A DNA stretch of 64,000 bases, from contig CAWJPF010000010.1 of the NCBI GenBank assembly GCA_963844625.1, positions 62,001 through 126,000 on the forward strand, read 5' to 3'. The translations under genes were made by a program, and so were the position numbers. Positions within the stretch are counted from its first letter, which is position 1. Each line of letters opens with the position of its first letter. Below are positions 7,420 to 16,190 of the stretch, piece after piece. Below the pieces are notes generated by a model. That model ran no database searches. It saw only the letters and a list, made by a program, of their open reading frames with translations, and had not been told where the DNA came from. This DNA comes from Palsa-504 sp963844625. GTDB taxonomy: Bacteria; Actinomycetota; Actinomycetes; Streptosporangiales; Streptosporangiaceae.

Positions 7420-8291
7420 TGGATAACCAGGGTGCAGCTGATCGCCTTCGCAGCTGGATCGGCGCGGCCATCTTCGAGCGCGTCGCCGGGCCGCAGGGCC
7501 CGACGCGCCATCGGCAGATCCGCGCTGAGGGCGAGCGCTGGTTCGGTGCGGACCGGCCGGTACGCACCGTACACGGGGATTCGTCGATGTTCGTGGGCGG
7601 GATCAGGGCCCTGCTGATGCAGTCGCTGCATCCGCTCGCCATGGCCGCGGTGGCCCAGCACTCGGATTACCGCGGTGACCCCTGGGGGCGGCTGCAGCGG
7701 ACCAGCTACTTCCTCGCCGTCACGACGTTCGGCCGGGCCGAGGACGCGCAGGCGGCCATCGACCGGGTTAAGGCGGTTCACCAGCACGTCACCGGGACCG
7801 CGCCCGACGGCCGCCCGTACGCGGCCTCGGATCCGCACCTTCTGACCTGGGTTCACATCGCCGAGGCGGACAGCTTTCTGCGCGCCCACACGCGCTTCGG
7901 AGCTCACCCGCTGGGTCAGGCCGGACGCGACGGTTACGTCGCCGACATGGCCCGTATCGGCGCCGAGCTCGGCGTGCCGGACCCGCCGCGCACCGAGGCC
8001 GAACTCGCCGACCGGATCGCCCATTACCGGGCCGAGCTGACCGCCACCGCCGAAGCGCGGGACGCGGCCAGGTTCTTGCTGATCAGTCCCCCGCTTCCCG
8101 CGATCGCCCGGGCCCCCTACGGAGTCCTCTCCGCGGCCGCGGTGTCGCTGCTGCCCGGATGGGCCCGTCGGCCGCTTCGCCTGCCCCGCCTGCCCGTGAC
8201 CGAGGCCGTGCTGGTCCGGCCGGCGGCCCGGGCCATGGTGAACGGCATCCGCTGGGCCACGACCGCGCCCCGGGCTGCGCCGGCTGCGTAG
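7419..8291 (+). CDS. Oxygenase MpaB family protein (DUF2236)
   Basis: 290 residues of the MpaB/Lcp-related DUF2236 family, all-alpha proteins that bind haem b. Typical family segments are visible: the N-terminal HGDSSMFVGGIRALLMQSLHPLAM with its conserved histidine, RLQRTSYFLAVTTFG, and the WVHIAEADSFLRAH region. Characterised relatives include fungal MpaB and the rubber oxygenase Lcp, but most bacterial members have no known substrate. The C-terminal segment (about residues 225-290) is basic and proline-rich. The gene stands alone with its own apparent leaderless promoter. Confidence 0.85.
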   Translation: MDNQGAADRLRSWIGAAIFERVAGPQGPTRHRQIRAEGERWFGADRPVRTVHGDSSMFVGGIRALLMQSLHPLAMAAVAQHSDYRGDPWGRLQRTSYFLAVTTFGRAEDAQAAIDRVKAVHQHVTGTAPDGRPYAASDPHLLTWVHIAEADSFLRAHTRFGAHPLGQAGRDGYVADMARIGAELGVPDPPRTEAELADRIAHYRAELTATAEARDAARFLLISPPLPAIARAPYGVLSAAAVSLLPGWARRPLRLPRLPVTEAVLVRPAARAMVNGIRWATTAPRAAPAA

Positions 8292-8448
8292 GCTCGGCTG
8301 CGCAGGCTCGGCCCGCAGGCTGGCCTTAACCGCATCCGGCCATCGCCGCGGCCGCGAACTTGTCACGTTGTGAGACAGGCGTGAGCCGTCCCTGTGCGAG
8401 GATCTAGGCGCGGGAGCCGGAAAGCCAGCACGAGGAGTGGTCAACGAC

Positions 8449-9123
8449 ATGGATGCCCCATCGCCAGAGAAGCCGATGCTGACGGTGGCCCTGGATGTCC
8501 CCTCAGCGTACATTCTGGCCGATCAGGCGGCGATAATTCAGGATCTCCAGTTCGTCATGGACTGCTGCAAGCGCCTGCTCACCGAACTGGCTAAACCGGA
8601 GGAAGACCGGGACACCGTCTTGCCCCTGGCCATCTGGTCATCGGCGGTGATCGCCTACACACGCTGCTTCGGCAAGGGCAAACGGTTCGGGCTGAGCACA
8701 GAAGACGTGCAGAAGCTGCCCCTTCACGGCGCGGTAATGAAATTCCATAAATGGATTATCGAGGAGCGCGGTAAGCTGACCGCGCATTCCGCGAACCCGT
8801 TCGAGGTGGCGAAGGTCGCAGCCGCTCTTACCATGCCCGAGCAGAAAGAGCGCCGGGTGGAAGGCATCGTGATTTTCGCCACGAGCCATATCGTCATCGA
8901 TGACATCGGCGTGCGCCAGCTGGGGGGCTTGGCGTCAGAGCTGGCTAAGCAGACGGCCGAGAAGGCCCAGGAACAGCAGGACATCGTGCTTTCCGATGCC
9001 CAGCAGCTCAACATAGACAGCCTGTATAAGCTGCCGCCGCTGCGCACCTGGCCACCCGCCGACGACGACGAGGCTGAGGCTACTGAGGCTGAGGCTGAGG
9101 AGCCTGGCGCAGGGGCATCGTAG
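8449..9123 (+). CDS. Conserved hypothetical protein, HEPN-like helical, acidic tail
   Basis: 224 residues. I do not recognise a named family. The start at 8449 is preferred over the GTG at 8437 because GAGGAG (8432-8437) then sits 11 nt upstream. The middle reads FHKWIIEERGKLTAHSANPFE, a pattern of a helix ending in R(D/G)K-x-x-AH that resembles HEPN-like or AbiV-like helical proteins. A single tryptophan/cysteine-rich N-terminal region (FVMDCCKRLL) precedes it. The last 25 residues are almost only Glu, Ala and Asp, encoded by repeated GAGGCT hexamers. There is no signal peptide or membrane segment. The HEPN suggestion rests on one short motif and is weak. Confidence 0.6.
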   Translation: MDAPSPEKPMLTVALDVPSAYILADQAAIIQDLQFVMDCCKRLLTELAKPEEDRDTVLPLAIWSSAVIAYTRCFGKGKRFGLSTEDVQKLPLHGAVMKFHKWIIEERGKLTAHSANPFEVAKVAAALTMPEQKERRVEGIVIFATSHIVIDDIGVRQLGGLASELAKQTAEKAQEQQDIVLSDAQQLNIDSLYKLPPLRTWPPADDDEAEATEAEAEEPGAGAS

Positions 9124-9148
9124 GCGCGGACGCCCACAAGACAGTCGC

Positions 9149-10789
9149 TCACAAGACGGCGCGGACGCGGCGCAGGACCTCATCGGTGCCGAGCGCCGCG
9201 GTCACGTCGGCCAGCTCAGGGCTGCGCGGGGTCCCGGTGACCAGGATCCGGATGACCTGGGAGGCTTCGCGGATCGAGCCCCGGTAGGCGGCGGGATCCT
9301 GCTTGTAGACCTTCTGGCTCGGCGCGAACCCGAGGTCGGCCGCGAGCCGGCGGATCTGGTCGAACCATTGGATTTCCGGTGCGCGCGGCTGGTAGCCGTC
9401 CGCGAACTCCGTGGCGACCGCGCGGACGAGGTCCGGGTCCAGGCCGCCGAAGCGAGGGTCAGCCGGGTCCGTGACCGGCTCGAAAAGCTCCGGGAAGAAG
9501 TATCCGTAGACGGCCCGGAAGTCGGCCCATTTGCGCAGGTCCTTGCGTGGGTTGGCGACGCCTTCCCGCTCGATGGCCAGGGCGCGGAGCGCCAGCTCCC
9601 GCTCGGCGGCCAGCACGTCGGCCAGGTCGGGTGCGTAGCGCTGCGCCCAGGCCGTGACCCCGGCCAGGATCTGCTCCCCCGGCAGCGTGGCGATGTAATC
9701 GGCGCAGATGTCGTCGAGCTTGACCATGTCCACCAGCGGGCCCGCGGTGCCGCATTCAGATAGGCGGATCGCCGCGGCCAGCGCCGCGGCCAGCGGCATC
9801 TCGGCGAGCCGCCCGTTGGCCAGGCCCCGCAGGTAATACTGCACCGCCGGAGCCGGGTAGCCCTGCTCGATGTAGAAACTGACGGTGGCTTCCGGGTCCT
9901 TGCGCTTGGACAGCTTGCGGCGGCTCGCGCCGTCCTGCTTCATCAACAGGGCGATGTGCGCGTACTGGACGCGGGGGAAGCCGAGAGCGTCGAACAGCTG
10001 CAGGTGCAGCGGCACCGAGGAGATCCACTCCTCGCCGCGGATGACCAGGCTGACCCGCATCAGGTGGTCATCGACGGCGTGGGCGAAGTGGTACGTAGGA
10101 AGCCGTGGTTCGGCGTCGCTGCTCTTCAGGATGACCGCGTCGTTGCGGTTATCATCCAGGGTCAGCTCGCCGCGGATCGCGTCGGTGAAACTCACCCTTC
10201 CCCCGGCGATCCCCGGGGAACGGAACCGCACGACGTACGGGTCGCCGGATTCCAGCCGCGCCATCACCTGCTCCGGATCGGCGTCGCGCCAGATCGCCCA
10301 CTTCCCGTAGTAACCGGGCAGGGCACCCGCGGCCCGCTGCCGTGCGGTGATCTCCTCGAGGTCCTGCTTGGTCGCGAAACAGAGGTAGGCCCGGCCCTGT
10401 CGCAGCAGTTCGCGGACGTAGGTCAGGTAGATCTCCGCCCGGGCGGACTGCCGGTAGGGCCCGTAATGGCCGGTCTGGCCGTCTTCATCGGGGCCGATGG
10501 AGAAGTACGAGAACGCTTCGGCGAACTGGGCCTCGGCGCCCTCGGTGACGCGGGCCTGATCGGTGTCCTCGAGGCGGACGAAGTAGACGCCGCCGGAGTG
10601 GCGGGCGACATCCACGTCAATGGTGGCCGCGTAGACGCCGCCGATATGCAGGTAGCCGGTGGGACTCGGTGAGAAGCGGGTGACCTGCGCTCCCTCGGGC
10701 AGGTCACGCGGCGGGTAGCGGTGCTCCCAGTGCGCTGGCTCGGCCAGATCAGGCGGGAACAGCGAATCGATAATATCTCGGCTGAGCAT
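9149..10789 (-). CDS. gltX: Glutamyl-tRNA synthetase, clostridial-type long form
   Basis: 546 residues of a class I aminoacyl-tRNA synthetase. The HIGH-type motif is SPSPTGYLHIGG (about residues 41-52) and the KMSKS-type motif is RRKLSKRKDPE. The opening (LFPPDLAEPAHWEHRYPPRDLPEGAQVTRF in pieces) and the total length match the ~550-residue GluRS group found in clostridia and mycoplasmas. They do not match the ~490-residue actinobacterial enzyme that starts directly at the catalytic domain. It charges tRNA with glutamate. A host of this kind would be expected to own a canonical gltX elsewhere, so this is probably an additional, possibly acquired copy. It is divergent from an MFS exporter. All core catalytic motifs are intact. 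Confidence 0.85.
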   Translation of the reverse strand: MLSRDIIDSLFPPDLAEPAHWEHRYPPRDLPEGAQVTRFSPSPTGYLHIGGVYAATIDVDVARHSGGVYFVRLEDTDQARVTEGAEAQFAEAFSYFSIGPDEDGQTGHYGPYRQSARAEIYLTYVRELLRQGRAYLCFATKQDLEEITARQRAAGALPGYYGKWAIWRDADPEQVMARLESGDPYVVRFRSPGIAGGRVSFTDAIRGELTLDDNRNDAVILKSSDAEPRLPTYHFAHAVDDHLMRVSLVIRGEEWISSVPLHLQLFDALGFPRVQYAHIALLMKQDGASRRKLSKRKDPEATVSFYIEQGYPAPAVQYYLRGLANGRLAEMPLAAALAAAIRLSECGTAGPLVDMVKLDDICADYIATLPGEQILAGVTAWAQRYAPDLADVLAAERELALRALAIEREGVANPRKDLRKWADFRAVYGYFFPELFEPVTDPADPRFGGLDPDLVRAVATEFADGYQPRAPEIQWFDQIRRLAADLGFAPSQKVYKQDPAAYRGSIREASQVIRILVTGTPRSPELADVTAALGTDEVLRRVRAVL

Positions 10790-10944
10790 GGGCGGACGGC
10801 TCCGAACGACGTGTGGTCAAGACCGCAAGCAGCGTACCGCCACCCCAATACCGGCCGGATCGGCAGCACCGGCGGGATCGGCCCCGCCGGCGCGTTCCCG
10901 GCGGGCTGCGGCGAGCAGCCGCCTGACGAAACCAGCATGGCAGG

Positions 10945-10982
10945 TTGCTTGAAGAAACACACCCTGGATAGAGTCAGTTCCA
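10945..10982 (+). promoter_or_regulatory. Leaderless promoter of the first MFS gene
   Basis: TTGCTT (10945-10950), an 18-bp spacer and TAGAGT (10969-10974) stand 7 nt before the ATG at 10982. No ribosome-binding sequence is visible, which supports this ATG as the true start rather than an upstream in-frame codon. Confidence 0.6.
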
Positions 10983-12424
10983 TGACGGAACGCACTCTGC
11001 GCGGAACGGCCCCTGGTACCGCGGCGACGGGCACCGCTCCGCGGACGGTACTGATCATCGTCACCGCGGGTGTGGTCCTGGCCGGACTCGACCTGTTCGT
11101 GGTCAACGTGGCCCTCCCGCAGATCGCCAAGGATTTCGGTACGCCCAACCTGGGCGAGCTGTCCTGGGTGCTCAACGGATACGCGATCGTGTACGCCTCC
11201 CTGCTGGTCTTCTTCGGGCGGATGGCCGACCGGTACCGCCGTGATCTCGGCTTTCTCCTCGGAGTGGCCGTCTTCACGGCCGCCTCCGCGGCGTGCGCCG
11301 GCGCCAGCAGTGTCGCCATGCTGGTCGGCTTCCGGCTGGTCCAGGCGGCCGGAGCGGCCCTGCTCACCCCCACCTCGCTCGGCCTCGTCCTCGCCGTGTA
11401 CGAGCCGGAACGCCGGGCAGGCGCGGTCCGGGCCTGGACCGCCACCTCGGGGGTGGCGGCCGCGCTCGGGCCGGTCATCGGCGGCCTCCTGGTGACGGCC
11501 AGCTGGCGGTGGGTGTTCCTGATCAACGTCCCGATCGGGATCGCCGCACTCGTCGCGGGCTGGCGCCTGCTGCCGCATATCCCGGGGCACGCGACCGAGC
11601 GCCCGGACCCGCTCGGCGTGATCCTGGCGACCGCAGGGGTCGCGGTCCTGACCTTCGGGCTGGTCGAGGGGAGCGCCTGGGGCTGGGGCTCGGCTTCGGT
11701 CAGCGGGACGCTCGCCGTGGCAGCAGTGCTTATCGCCCTGTTCGTGGTGCACTGCCTGCGGGCACGCAACCCGCTCATCGACCCCTCTCTCTTCCGGTCC
11801 CGCGGCTTCACCGGCGCGTCGGTCGTCGCCCTTATCTTCTCCGCCGCCTTCGGGGCGATGCTGCTGTCGATCGTGCTCTGGGAGCAGGGTGTCTGGGACT
11901 GGTCGGCGCTGCGCGCGGGGCTGGCCATCGCGCCTGGTCCCCTCATGGTTCCGCTGGTGTCGTTCGGCGTGGCGGGCCGGCTCATCAGCCGCTACGGGCC
12001 AGCCCCGGTCATCGCCCTGGGCGGCCTGGCCTTTGCCGCCGGCGTGGCGTGGTGGGCAGTGGCGATCCAGGTCCAGCCGGACTACGTCACCGACGTTCTC
12101 GGCGGGATGATGATCACCGGCATCGGAGTCGGCCTGACCCTGCCGACCCTGATGGCCGCGGGCTCGTCCTCGTTGCCGCCTAGGTCATTCGCCACCGGAT
12201 CGGCCGTGATCAACATGCTCCGCCAGACCGGCCTCGCCCTCGGCGTGGCCATCCTGGTCGCGGTGCTCGGCCGCGCCACCGACCGCGGCAGCGCGGCGCT
12301 GGGCGCATTCCAGCATGCCTGGTGGGTGATCGCCGCCCTGTCGTCCGCCAGCATCATCCCGGCCCTGGTCCTGCTCAGAAGCGGACGCGCGGCGGCGCCG
12401 CTCGCGGCGGAAACCGGGAGTTGA
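10982..12424 (+). CDS. MFS exporter, DHA2 (EmrB/QacA-like) type
   Basis: 480 residues with about 14 predicted membrane helices. Family motifs include LAGLDLFVVNVALPQIAKDF in helix 1 (motif D1-like), the loop GRMADRYRRD (motif A) and the helix 5 segment GPVIGGLLVTASWRWVFLINVP (motif C plus the WRWVF(L)INVP hallmark). Such proteins export drugs, dyes or metabolites using the proton gradient. The substrate is unknown. No TetR-type repressor is adjacent; the divergent neighbour is the atypical glutamyl-tRNA synthetase, which raises the possibility of a linked self-resistance pair, but that is speculation. Confidence 0.88.
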   Translation: MTERTLRGTAPGTAATGTAPRTVLIIVTAGVVLAGLDLFVVNVALPQIAKDFGTPNLGELSWVLNGYAIVYASLLVFFGRMADRYRRDLGFLLGVAVFTAASAACAGASSVAMLVGFRLVQAAGAALLTPTSLGLVLAVYEPERRAGAVRAWTATSGVAAALGPVIGGLLVTASWRWVFLINVPIGIAALVAGWRLLPHIPGHATERPDPLGVILATAGVAVLTFGLVEGSAWGWGSASVSGTLAVAAVLIALFVVHCLRARNPLIDPSLFRSRGFTGASVVALIFSAAFGAMLLSIVLWEQGVWDWSALRAGLAIAPGPLMVPLVSFGVAGRLISRYGPAPVIALGGLAFAAGVAWWAVAIQVQPDYVTDVLGGMMITGIGVGLTLPTLMAAGSSSLPPRSFATGSAVINMLRQTGLALGVAILVAVLGRATDRGSAALGAFQHAWWVIAALSSASIIPALVLLRSGRAAAPLAAETGS

Positions 12425-12453
12425 GCGCGGTCAAGTCCGGCTGGCTCGCTCTT

Positions 12454-12726
12454 CTAGCGCGGTCGTTTCTGCCGGGCGGCCCTGGCCTGATCAAGGCGGC
12501 CGCGGGCATCGGGTGCCGGCGCGTCCGGCTGGCGTTCGCGGGCGAACGTCTCAATCGGACCGTTGAAGCAGTGACCGCGCGGGCACCGGATCTTCGCGCT
12601 CTCCAGCGGCCCGTCGGTTGACTGCATTGAGTAGACATATTCCACCTCGGCCGGAAGCGCGCACCGGATCGTGCCGCGTGAATCCATATACGCCGGGCAA
12701 TCAAGGAACACCGCGCTGTCATCCAT
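12454..12726 (-). CDS. Conserved small Cys-rich actinobacterial protein
   Basis: 90 residues from the ATG at 12726, preceded by a G-rich site. It opens MDDSAVFLDCPAYMDSRG and contains four cysteines in the order C-(x13)-C and RCPRGHCFNGPIE, which looks like a treble-clef or zinc-ribbon-like metal site. I recognise this type as a conserved hypothetical protein of actinomycetes (typically opening 'AVFLDCPAY' and containing 'STDGPLE'), but it has no known function. The last ~25 residues are basic and disordered. It is convergent with the MFS exporter. Longer starts upstream add only low-complexity basic residues. Confidence 0.7.
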   Translation of the reverse strand: MDDSAVFLDCPAYMDSRGTIRCALPAEVEYVYSMQSTDGPLESAKIRCPRGHCFNGPIETFARERQPDAPAPDARGRLDQARAARQKRPR

Positions 12727-12912
12727 CGGGCGGCCCCCGTTCCGTCTGGACGTGCGGGCCGGGCGGTTACCACGCGCCGTCCGGCTGGGCTGGGTACCCC
12801 CGCGCCCCGCTCCGGATCGCGAGGGCACCCTCGTGGAATCGGAGCACCGGGCGCCGCCGGTGATACACCCGGGCTACGTTGTCGAAGGTCGCATGCTCCG
12901 AGCGCCCGGGCC

Positions 12913-13692
12913 TCAGCTTATGGCTGGCTCGGGCCGGGGCAGGCTTGTCGTGAACGCGTACCGCGAGGCGCGGTACAGGTGCCTGGCGAACTCGACGGGA
13001 TGCCCGGCCTGGTCGTAGGCGATGCGCTCCATGGTCAGCAAGGCCGTGCCGCGGGTCTCGTCCAGGATCCGGGCCTCGGTGGCCGAGGCGTTCTTGGCGC
13101 ACATCCGCTGGGTGGCCGAGTGCAGGCCGATGCCGGACGCGCGCAGCAGCTCGTACAGGCCGTGCTGCTCAAGCATCTCCATGTTCAGCTGGACCAGCCC
13201 GGCTGGCAGGTAGTTGTGCATCAGGGCCATCGGCTCGCCGTCGGCCAGCCGGATCCGCTCCAGCGACATCACCAGGGCGCCCTCGGGAAGCTGCAGTGCA
13301 TCGGCGACCCGGTCGCTGGCGTGGGTGACTTCGGCCTTGATCACCCGCGTCGTCGGGGTCCGGCCGCTGGCCGCGAGATCGTCATAGAGGCTGGTCAGCT
13401 CGACGTTCCGGTCGATCCGCTCCTTGGCCACCAAGGTGCCCGCACCGCGCTTGCGGACCACCAGGCCCTTGTTGGCCAGGTAAAGGAACGCGGCCCGCAC
13501 CGTGGGCCGGGACAATCCGAGCATCTCCGCCAGCTGCACCTCGTTCTCCATCCGGGCGCCCACCTTGAGCGCACCGGACCGGATGGCCGACTCGAAATGC
13601 TGAGCCAGCTGGAAGTACAACGGGACGGGGCTAGTGCGATCGATGGTGATCGGACCGCTGGTGGTCGCTTCGCGTTCTGGCATCATCGTCAT
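12913..13692 (-). CDS. GntR/HutC-family transcriptional regulator with UTRA domain
   Basis: 259 residues. The N-terminal GntR winged helix covers about residues 20-88 (SPVPLYFQLAQHFESAIRSG, then ENEVQLAEMLGLSRPTVRAAF and GAGTLVAKE). A UTRA ligand-binding domain follows from about residue 100 to the end (RVADALQLPEGALVMSLERI, HNYLPAGL, TALLTMERIAYDQAGHPVEFARHLYRASRY). It is divergent from the FAD oxidase and homocysteine methyltransferase operon and very probably controls it, with the substrate or a product as ligand. The 182-bp divergent region holds a TGTCTGAACA half-palindrome near 13715 that could be part of the operator. Confidence 0.88.
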   Translation of the reverse strand: MTMMPEREATTSGPITIDRTSPVPLYFQLAQHFESAIRSGALKVGARMENEVQLAEMLGLSRPTVRAAFLYLANKGLVVRKRGAGTLVAKERIDRNVELTSLYDDLAASGRTPTTRVIKAEVTHASDRVADALQLPEGALVMSLERIRLADGEPMALMHNYLPAGLVQLNMEMLEQHGLYELLRASGIGLHSATQRMCAKNASATEARILDETRGTALLTMERIAYDQAGHPVEFARHLYRASRYAFTTSLPRPEPAIS

Positions 13693-13874
13693 CCGGCGGT
13701 CATTAGGCTCGTTTGTCTGAACATTTTAACCACTGCAAAGTTCCCACAGAAACCGGCCGCAGGCGACCGCGCTGGTCAGCGAGGTGACCTCGGGCACTTC
13801 GCGGTGCCAGCAATCGCCAGGCTAGGTACGATATTTGTCACCAGCACAGATGCCTGGCGCGAACACAGTGGCGG

Positions 13875-15059
13875 ATGAGGAGCGTGACCTTGGCCGGGCG
13901 GCTGACGATTATCGGCGGTGGCGTCATGGGACTGATGACCGCCTATCAGGCCGCGCCGCTGGCCGAGGCCGTGACGGTCCTTGACCGGTCCTGGGTGGGA
14001 GACCCCGCCACCGCTTCCTTCGGCCTGACCAGGTCGGTCCGTAACGACTACCGGGATCCGCAGTACGCCAGGCTGGCCGTTGAGGCACGGCGGCTATGGC
14101 GGGAGCTCGAGCGGGACTGCGGCCAGCGGCTGCTGGTCGACTGCGGCTGCCTGAACCTGGTGAAGGCCACCGTGACACCGGACCTGGACAGCACGTACGC
14201 GGTGGAGAGCTATGCGGTACTTGAGCAGTTGCAGCTGCGCCGCGAGGCCCTTTCCGGCCCGCAGCTGCGGGCGCGGTTCCCGCAGTTTGACGCCGATGGC
14301 GGCTGGCTGGACGTGGACGCCGGGTTCGCCGACCTGGCCGCGGTGACCGCCGCCCTGCGCGAAGGCCTGCGCGCCCGCGGCGTGACAGTAATGGAGAATT
14401 GCGAGCCACGCGAGATCCACAGGTCGGGCGGGACCTGGGTGGTAGACACCTCAGCCGGCTCGGTGGAATCCGACGTGCTGGTGGTGACCGCGGGGCTGGG
14501 TACCAACGACGTCCTGGAGCTGGTGCCGGGCTGCCAGGTGCGGTTCCCGCTGAGCCCGGACCGGCCGACGCAGTCGAAGTACTTCATCCCCCCGGCCAAG
14601 TCGCGGGCCATGTTCACCGAGACGGCGATGCCGGTGTTCGCGTACCTGGATATCGGGATCTACGGGCACCCGGTGTATGACGGCAAGACGCCCGGGGTGA
14701 AGATCGGTTTCTACAATCCGCCCGATGTGGCCAGGACACCGAGCCGGATCGGGAGCGTGGAGGAGTTCGTGGCGGAATGCATACCCGGGCTGCGGGACGC
14801 GGAGGTCGTCGACGTGGCTGCCGCCAGCGGCGTCGATACCTGCTGGTATGACCTGGTGGCGGACGATGAGTTCATCCTGGGTGCGGTCCCGGGTGCAGAG
14901 GGCCTCTATACCGGCGTCGGCTGGCGCGGTACGGGCTACAAGTTCGCGCCGTGGGTGGGCCTGGTGCTCGCCCAGCTCGCCCTGCAGCGGGGCACCGTCT
15001 ATGACATCCGCCGCTTTACCCCGGCCAGGTTCGCGGCTCACGAGGAGGAGGTGGCCTAA
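13875..15059 (+). CDS. FAD-dependent amine oxidoreductase, sarcosine oxidase/DAO family
   Basis: 394 residues. The Rossmann dinucleotide-binding motif is LTIIGGGVMGLMTAYQA at the N-terminus, followed by the sarcosine-oxidase-like TASFGLTRSVRNDY loop, where the family's FAD-contacting serine and arginine lie. The C-terminus carries the flavin-binding GVGWRGTGYKFAPWVG. Its family (monomeric sarcosine oxidase, N-methyltryptophan oxidase) removes N-methyl or other secondary amine groups with formation of H2O2, but the covalent-FAD cysteine cannot be assigned with certainty: the expected C-terminal cysteine is replaced around WRGTG. The stop overlaps the start of the next gene (TAATG), so the two are co-translated. 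Starts at ATG 13875 or TTG 13890 are possible; GAGGAG at 13877-13882 favours the latter. Confidence 0.82.
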   Translation: MRSVTLAGRLTIIGGGVMGLMTAYQAAPLAEAVTVLDRSWVGDPATASFGLTRSVRNDYRDPQYARLAVEARRLWRELERDCGQRLLVDCGCLNLVKATVTPDLDSTYAVESYAVLEQLQLRREALSGPQLRARFPQFDADGGWLDVDAGFADLAAVTAALREGLRARGVTVMENCEPREIHRSGGTWVVDTSAGSVESDVLVVTAGLGTNDVLELVPGCQVRFPLSPDRPTQSKYFIPPAKSRAMFTETAMPVFAYLDIGIYGHPVYDGKTPGVKIGFYNPPDVARTPSRIGSVEEFVAECIPGLRDAEVVDVAAASGVDTCWYDLVADDEFILGAVPGAEGLYTGVGWRGTGYKFAPWVGLVLAQLALQRGTVYDIRRFTPARFAAHEEEVA

Positions 15060-16081
15060 TGAGCCTCTCGATTACTGAGCGGCTGGCGGCGGGCCCGGTG
15101 CTCGGCGCCGAGGGCTACGTCTTCGAGCTGGAACGACGCGGCTACATCAAGGCGGGGCCGTTCGTGCCCGAGGTCGTGCTCGATTTTCCCGACGCGGTCC
15201 GCGAGCTGCACCGGGAGTTCCTGCGGGCCGGCTCGGATGTCATGGTCGCGCTGACCTATTACGCGCACCGGGAGAAACTGCGCGACGTCGGCCGCGAAGG
15301 CGACCTGGAGGCGATGAACAGGCAGGCGGTGCGGATCGCCCGCGAGGTCGCGGCCGAAGGCGACGCCCTGGTCGCGGGAAACGTCTGCAACACGTGGGCC
15401 TATGACCCGGACGACCCGGCCACCAAGCAGACGGTCCGGGCCATGTACGCCGAACAGCTGGGCTGGGCGGTAGAGGAAGGCATCGACTTCGTCATCTCCG
15501 AGACCAACGACTACCTCGGCGAGGCGCTGATCGCGCTGGAGGTTATCCAGAGCCTCGGGCTGCCCGCGATGGTGACGATGGCGCCCACGCAGCCCGATCA
15601 GACGCGGGACGGGTACGGGTACCCCGAAGCGTGCCGCATCCTGGCCGCGGCCGGCGCCCAGATCGTCGGCCTGAACTGCGACCGCGGGCCGCAGACGATG
15701 CTGCCGCTGATCACAGATATCCGGGAGGCGGTGGGCTGCGCGGTCGCCATCCAGCCGGTGCCCTACCGGACCGTGGCCGCCGCGCCGACGATGGAGACGC
15801 TGCGCTCCGCGGACGGGGACCGGGCCTTTCCTATCGCGCTCGAGCCCTTCGGCTGCACGCGCTTTGAGATGGCGGCCTTCGCGCAGCAGGCCCGCGAACT
15901 CGGCGTGGACTACGTCGGCATCTGCTGCGGGGCCGGCCCGCATCATGTCCGGGCCATGGCCGAGGCGCTGGGACGCGAGGTACCGGCGGGCAAGTACTCG
16001 CCCTCGATGGACCTGCATCCCATGTTCCGGGCGGATATATCGGCGAAGGACGCGGCCTTCCTGCACACCTGGACCGCGTGA
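15059..16081 (+). CDS. Homocysteine S-methyltransferase family protein (betaine-homocysteine methyltransferase-like)
   Basis: 340 residues of the zinc-dependent S-methyltransferase TIM barrel (Hcy-binding domain). The zinc cysteines are in IVGLNCDRGP (first) and YVGICCGAGPHH (adjacent pair), as in BHMT and MmuM. The N-terminus GAEGYVFELERRGYIKAGPFVPE and FISETNDYL-type core fit the betaine-homocysteine branch. It would transfer a methyl group from a betaine-like or methylated donor to homocysteine, giving methionine. Coupling to an N-methyl oxidase and a GntR regulator suggests a small pathway that strips methyl groups from one N-methylated compound, the first as methionine and the next as formaldehyde. 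The donor is not known. Confidence 0.85.
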   Translation: MSLSITERLAAGPVLGAEGYVFELERRGYIKAGPFVPEVVLDFPDAVRELHREFLRAGSDVMVALTYYAHREKLRDVGREGDLEAMNRQAVRIAREVAAEGDALVAGNVCNTWAYDPDDPATKQTVRAMYAEQLGWAVEEGIDFVISETNDYLGEALIALEVIQSLGLPAMVTMAPTQPDQTRDGYGYPEACRILAAAGAQIVGLNCDRGPQTMLPLITDIREAVGCAVAIQPVPYRTVAAAPTMETLRSADGDRAFPIALEPFGCTRFEMAAFAQQARELGVDYVGICCGAGPHHVRAMAEALGREVPAGKYSPSMDLHPMFRADISAKDAAFLHTWTA

Positions 16082-16190
16082 GCCAAATCCGACCGCACGC
16101 CGGATGGGCTGTAGCGGGGCCGGCCTTATGGTGAAGGTATAAGCCCGGAGGCGTTCCGGTCCGGCGGTACCGTGGATGGGAGTTGCCCTG

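Noticed and set aside
9069..9105. Microsatellite of GAGGCT units
   Set aside because: It lies inside a coding region for an acidic Glu/Ala tail, with in-frame changes, and is adequately explained by the protein.
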